From Homarus americanus (taxonomy: Eukaryota > Arthropoda > Malacostraca > Decapoda > Nephropidae), in NCBI RefSeq assembly GCF_018991925.1, contig NW_024756914.1, positions 10,271,817 through 10,335,816 on the forward strand: DNA of 64,000 bases, given 5' to 3'. A model generated the notes under the pieces. It worked only from the letters and a program-made list of their open reading frames with translations, was not told the DNA's origin and ran no database searches. Below are positions 1-64,000 of this stretch, piece after piece (position 1 is the stretch's first letter; every line of letters starts with the position of its first letter). A program made the position numbers and the translations under genes.

Positions 1-447
1 TGCTTTAAATACTTATTAAAGCACGGATTTGAGGGTAGACTGTCACATTTAAATTTTTTTTTCTGATTAATTGAGAGTATTTTCCCATTATTATTTATTT
101 GTATGTGTTTTGTGTGTGTCTACACACATACATGCATATATACAATACAGGTAAAAGAAATAATTGTCCTAAGGGCAAACACATAAATGGAATATACATT
201 TATTTGTACAAAAGTAAAAAATTCTCCCCTTGTCACTGCATCACAAAATAAGATTTACAGTATTGATCTATCATTTGTATCCATTTATGGCCCTTGGTAA
301 AATTGAGCAAATTTAACTGATTGACCCCTCCCCTGATTAGTCCATTTGAAAAAGGTTTTACTAAACTAAGCTCCATTTAAAAAACCTTTCAAAGTAAGAA
401 GAAAAATTTGAAACAAACAGCTATAACACTGATAATAAAGTACTGTA

Positions 448-1564
448 CAGTAGAATGTCGATATAACACGAGATACGTTCCAAGAGAGGTCGCTTTAAAC
501 GGAATTTGCACTAAATCCAAGTGTTGTTTCAATGGAATAATTTAGTTTGGTACTTGAGAGAAACACAAAATACTAAAAAGACTGACAGTCTACCCAGATG
601 CACCTCAGCCCATCTCCTAGAATAAACAAAACATTGTTTTTTGTAGTATTATGTTAAAATAAACCTTCATAAATCAACACAGCTAAAATTAAGGGACGTG
701 AAATGGTCTGTTTACTAGCAATCAGCTGAGGGAGGGGGTGATATGTTTGACAATTGATGCCAAGGTCTAGTGCTTATTTATTAATCTGTCCTTCAAGAGT
801 GACTTTAAAGTTTTTTCTCTTATAAAATGTCACTGAACTGACATGGGAGAACACAATTAATATTGCTGGAATTCTTATAAGATAGTGATAAGTTTGAATA
901 TAAACATGTTATAGTTCGCATTAGACATACAAATTTTAGTTCTAATAAAATTTATTACAAATGGCTAAATTTTTTATCTCCTGCGCAATATATATAAAGT
1001 TTATATTCAAATTATTCAGTCTTGCAAGGATTCTAGCAATGCATATTATATTCTCCTAACTTTAGTCTGTGATATTACTATATAAGATGAAAACGGTCAG
1101 CCTGTAACCCTCCAACCCTGGCTGGGAAGATGGGGGGTGACATGTTTGACAGTGAGGGCCAAAGGTCTAGTGAAGTTTTTATTTATTTGTTTATTTATTT
1201 ATTTATTTCTGTCCTTTAGATTGAGTTTTTGTTTTTTGTTTATAAAATGTCACAGAAGTGACTGGGGAGAATATAATTTACATTGCTGGAATTCTTATAA
1301 GGTCGTGATTAATTTGAATATAAACATGCTATAGTTTGCACTTGACAAGAATTTTAGTCATCATTTAGTACAGTACAGCTTTGCCCTTAGGACAGTGTAG
1401 CGTGCCCAGAGAAACATTAGGCACGAATTTTAAAATATGATGCGCCAGGTTGACTCGCTCAAAATAGGAAAGATTCACTTTAAATTAAAATATTGTCCTT
1501 AATTGTAGGTGTCACTTTAAGTCAATAATCTTAAATTGAATTACTTTAAATCGACGTTCTACTG
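448..1564. mobile_element. Tigger/pogo-type DNA element, family A
   Basis: Terminal inverted repeats CAGTAGAATGTCGATATAAC (left) and CAGTAGAACGTCGATTTAAA (right, reverse complement), flanked on both sides by TA. It has no open transposase. Internally it contains two diverged copies, about 720-955 and 1135-1355, of a sequence also found at 21120-21400 (GACATGTTTGACAG and CATTGCTGGAATTCTTATAA are shared landmarks). Confidence 0.75.
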
Positions 1565-1566
1565 TA

Positions 1567-2370
1567 CAGGTTATCCTTGGTTTAACGGCGGGGTTGTGTT
1601 CCTGAAAATCCTAACATTAAGCCAAATTATTGCTGAAGGAGCGACAAGAGCAACACATGGAGGGCGTACGACAGGTTGAAACAGGAGGGTGGGAAGTACT
1701 CAGTTCAGTTCACCACTCCCTAATAATAAACAAGTTTTTATAAATGGCTTCAACGTTAAACAATTGATTTATTAACACCAAACTTGTATATAAATGATGT
1801 GGTTCAGAGTTAACAAATTATTGTGCACAAGGTGAGCTTATTTGGGACAACTTGGAAAGAGAAGAAAAAAAGACCATGATAAACAATAAAATGTATACAT
1901 AGCACACCATAAAATATTTTATGTACAAAAAATAGCTCCTTCCACACTTGAACGATCCTCCGGGTAACATGACACAATTCAGCCATCTGACTTAGATGTG
2001 TGGCTGTGCTGTGTGTGCCGTTATACAGTATAACAATGGGGGAGGGAGTCGGAGAGCATGGCCGGACCTCCAACACAGTTACAGGCCATTGCCTCCACTA
2101 ATACCCTCAATTCATACCTATGCACTTAATTTTTCTTATTTTATAGTTTTAAACATTTTTTATTTATAAGCTACACACTATTGTAATGATTTACCCACAA
2201 CTCTTATAGTTTCATTATATACAATAATTGCAACACCTTACCCCCAGTTTTTCTCCTTCACAGTGAGTCAAGCTCCGACTCGACTGAAATTTGGCCTCAC
2301 GTTAAATGAGAAAGGGCGTCACATAATTTTTCTTTCACCAAGTGAATTAACACTAAATGAGGGATACCTG
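1567..2370. mobile_element. Tigger/pogo-type DNA element, family F
   Basis: Left end CAGGTTATCCTTGGTTTAACG and right end (reverse complement) CAGGTATCCCTCATTTAGTG. It starts immediately after the TA that ends the previous element, so the two share one TA. No coding remnant recognised. Confidence 0.55.
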
Positions 2371-2875
2371 GATAAAGTAACGCCACTTCAGAGTAGGATT
2401 TCCCCTGTGCTCTTAAGCAATACTGTACAGAAAAACCCACAGAAGCAGCATTGTGAGAACTTGGACTAAACAATCAAGTAGAATGAGACATTTTAATAAA
2501 GGAATTCCAGAGTATTTTACAATAAAACAAAATAAATAAATCAATTTAAAAATCAAAACCAAAATCTAGGAAATAAAATGACACGGGTAAATAAGAAATA
2601 TACATTCAACTAGCCGACAGTTTTTGTGTCCGAGTCATAGAAAAGCAAATTTTTCTCGTGTAAACACATAGCAGGAAAAAGTACTTGCATGCGTTAAAGA
2701 GCTATTATGTAGCAAATAAGCATTTGATGACTAACAATGTTAGTTTTGATGTTTGTATCTGTTCACCAAGTATAGGCTGCTTCAAGGTATTATTCAATTT
2801 TATATTATTGGTATACTATTAACATTTATGAAGGGGACATTTGTCCGAGCAAAGCCGTAACACAAGACACGGTAC
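2371..2875. other. GW182 intron at the left edge
   Basis: AT-rich sequence left of the last visible exon, continuing under the elements to base 1. I looked for the rest of the RRM on the minus strand and found none. Bases 115-180 carry a fragment (CAATACAGGTAAAAGAAATA) repeated at 56580-56615. Confidence 0.6.
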
Positions 2876-63750
<60,875 letters not shown>

Positions 63751-63904
63751 CTGGAAGGCAAACTGAGCTTTAGTACAGTATTGCGCTCAGCAATATATGA
63801 GCCACAAATGTTGATACTATACTATACTATATGTACGTACTTGGAGAAAATCTTCAATCTTGCTCGTACCGTTTACAGCAACACTAAACTCTCACTAATT
63901 ACAT
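63751..63904 (-). other. Intron or upstream region of GW182
   Basis: Sequence above the first visible exon. The pyrimidine tract of the 63750 acceptor is here. No promoter element can be recognised. Confidence 0.5.
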
Positions 63905-64000
63905 ATTCACAATTTCCTATTTTGGAATATTTATTTATTTTGAGCATACAGCTGTACTCAAAACACTTTTGTGTTACTCTCACAGTCATGCCCTCAGAAA
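63905..64000 (+). mobile_element. Related Tigger-like 5' fragment at the window edge
   Basis: Similar to 62960-63060: TTCACAATTTCC, then AGCTGTACTCAAAACACTTT, then TGTTACTCTCACAGTC and ATGCCCTCAGAAA (MPSE) at the very edge. The transposase frame, if any remains, continues beyond base 64000. Confidence 0.45.

Overview
The window is a large, intron-rich stretch of an animal nuclear genome, most likely a decapod crustacean or another arthropod with a repeat-rich genome. One protein-coding gene on the minus strand spans essentially the whole window, with introns of up to about 12 kb. They are packed with TA-flanked Tigger/pogo-type DNA elements, hAT elements, LINE remnants, microsatellites and minisatellites. 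The arthropod assignment is inferred from the wording of the protein and the style of the repeats, not from a database match.

The gene is the miRNA-silencing scaffold GW182 (gawky in flies, TNRC6 in vertebrates). Reading right to left, I can place 13 exons plus a duplicated cassette exon, all joined by GT/AG sites in compatible phases. They are: two N-terminal exons (63635-63750, 59699-59821); the long Argonaute-binding Gly-Trp exon (53341-55649) and a second GW exon (53023-53227); two identical 25-codon cassette exons (41091-41165, 36814-36888); the UBA domain split over two exons (32092-32166, 29981-30193); a Gln-rich coiled-coil exon (27681-27965) and two linker exons (25465-25659, 25119-25270); the PAM2 region (18447-18639, 15191-15417); and the start of the RRM (13849-14209, 2876-2995). 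Without cassettes this is about 1,520 codons. The RRM end, the C-terminal silencing region and the 3' UTR lie beyond the left edge. The promoter and probably the first exon lie beyond the right edge.

No second host gene is visible. The other coding-like sequence is mobile-element debris: a frameshifted hAT transposase with terminal repeats and target duplication (45420-47825), a CENP-B-type helix-turn-helix remnant inside nested Tigger-like elements (48370-49768), a LINE-type SGNH esterase fragment (58240-58860), an RTE-like endonuclease remnant (26460-27560) and a decayed HGKG-motif ORF (about 51000-51620). Long open frames over tandem arrays (36-, 23-, 23- and 34-bp units) follow from repeat unit composition and are not called genes.

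The most interesting observation is the exactly duplicated, phase 0-0 cassette exon between the GW region and the UBA domain. It lies in a 904-bp block that is about 99% identical, next to much older, diverged duplication. This looks like an alternative-exon pair, possibly kept alike by gene conversion.
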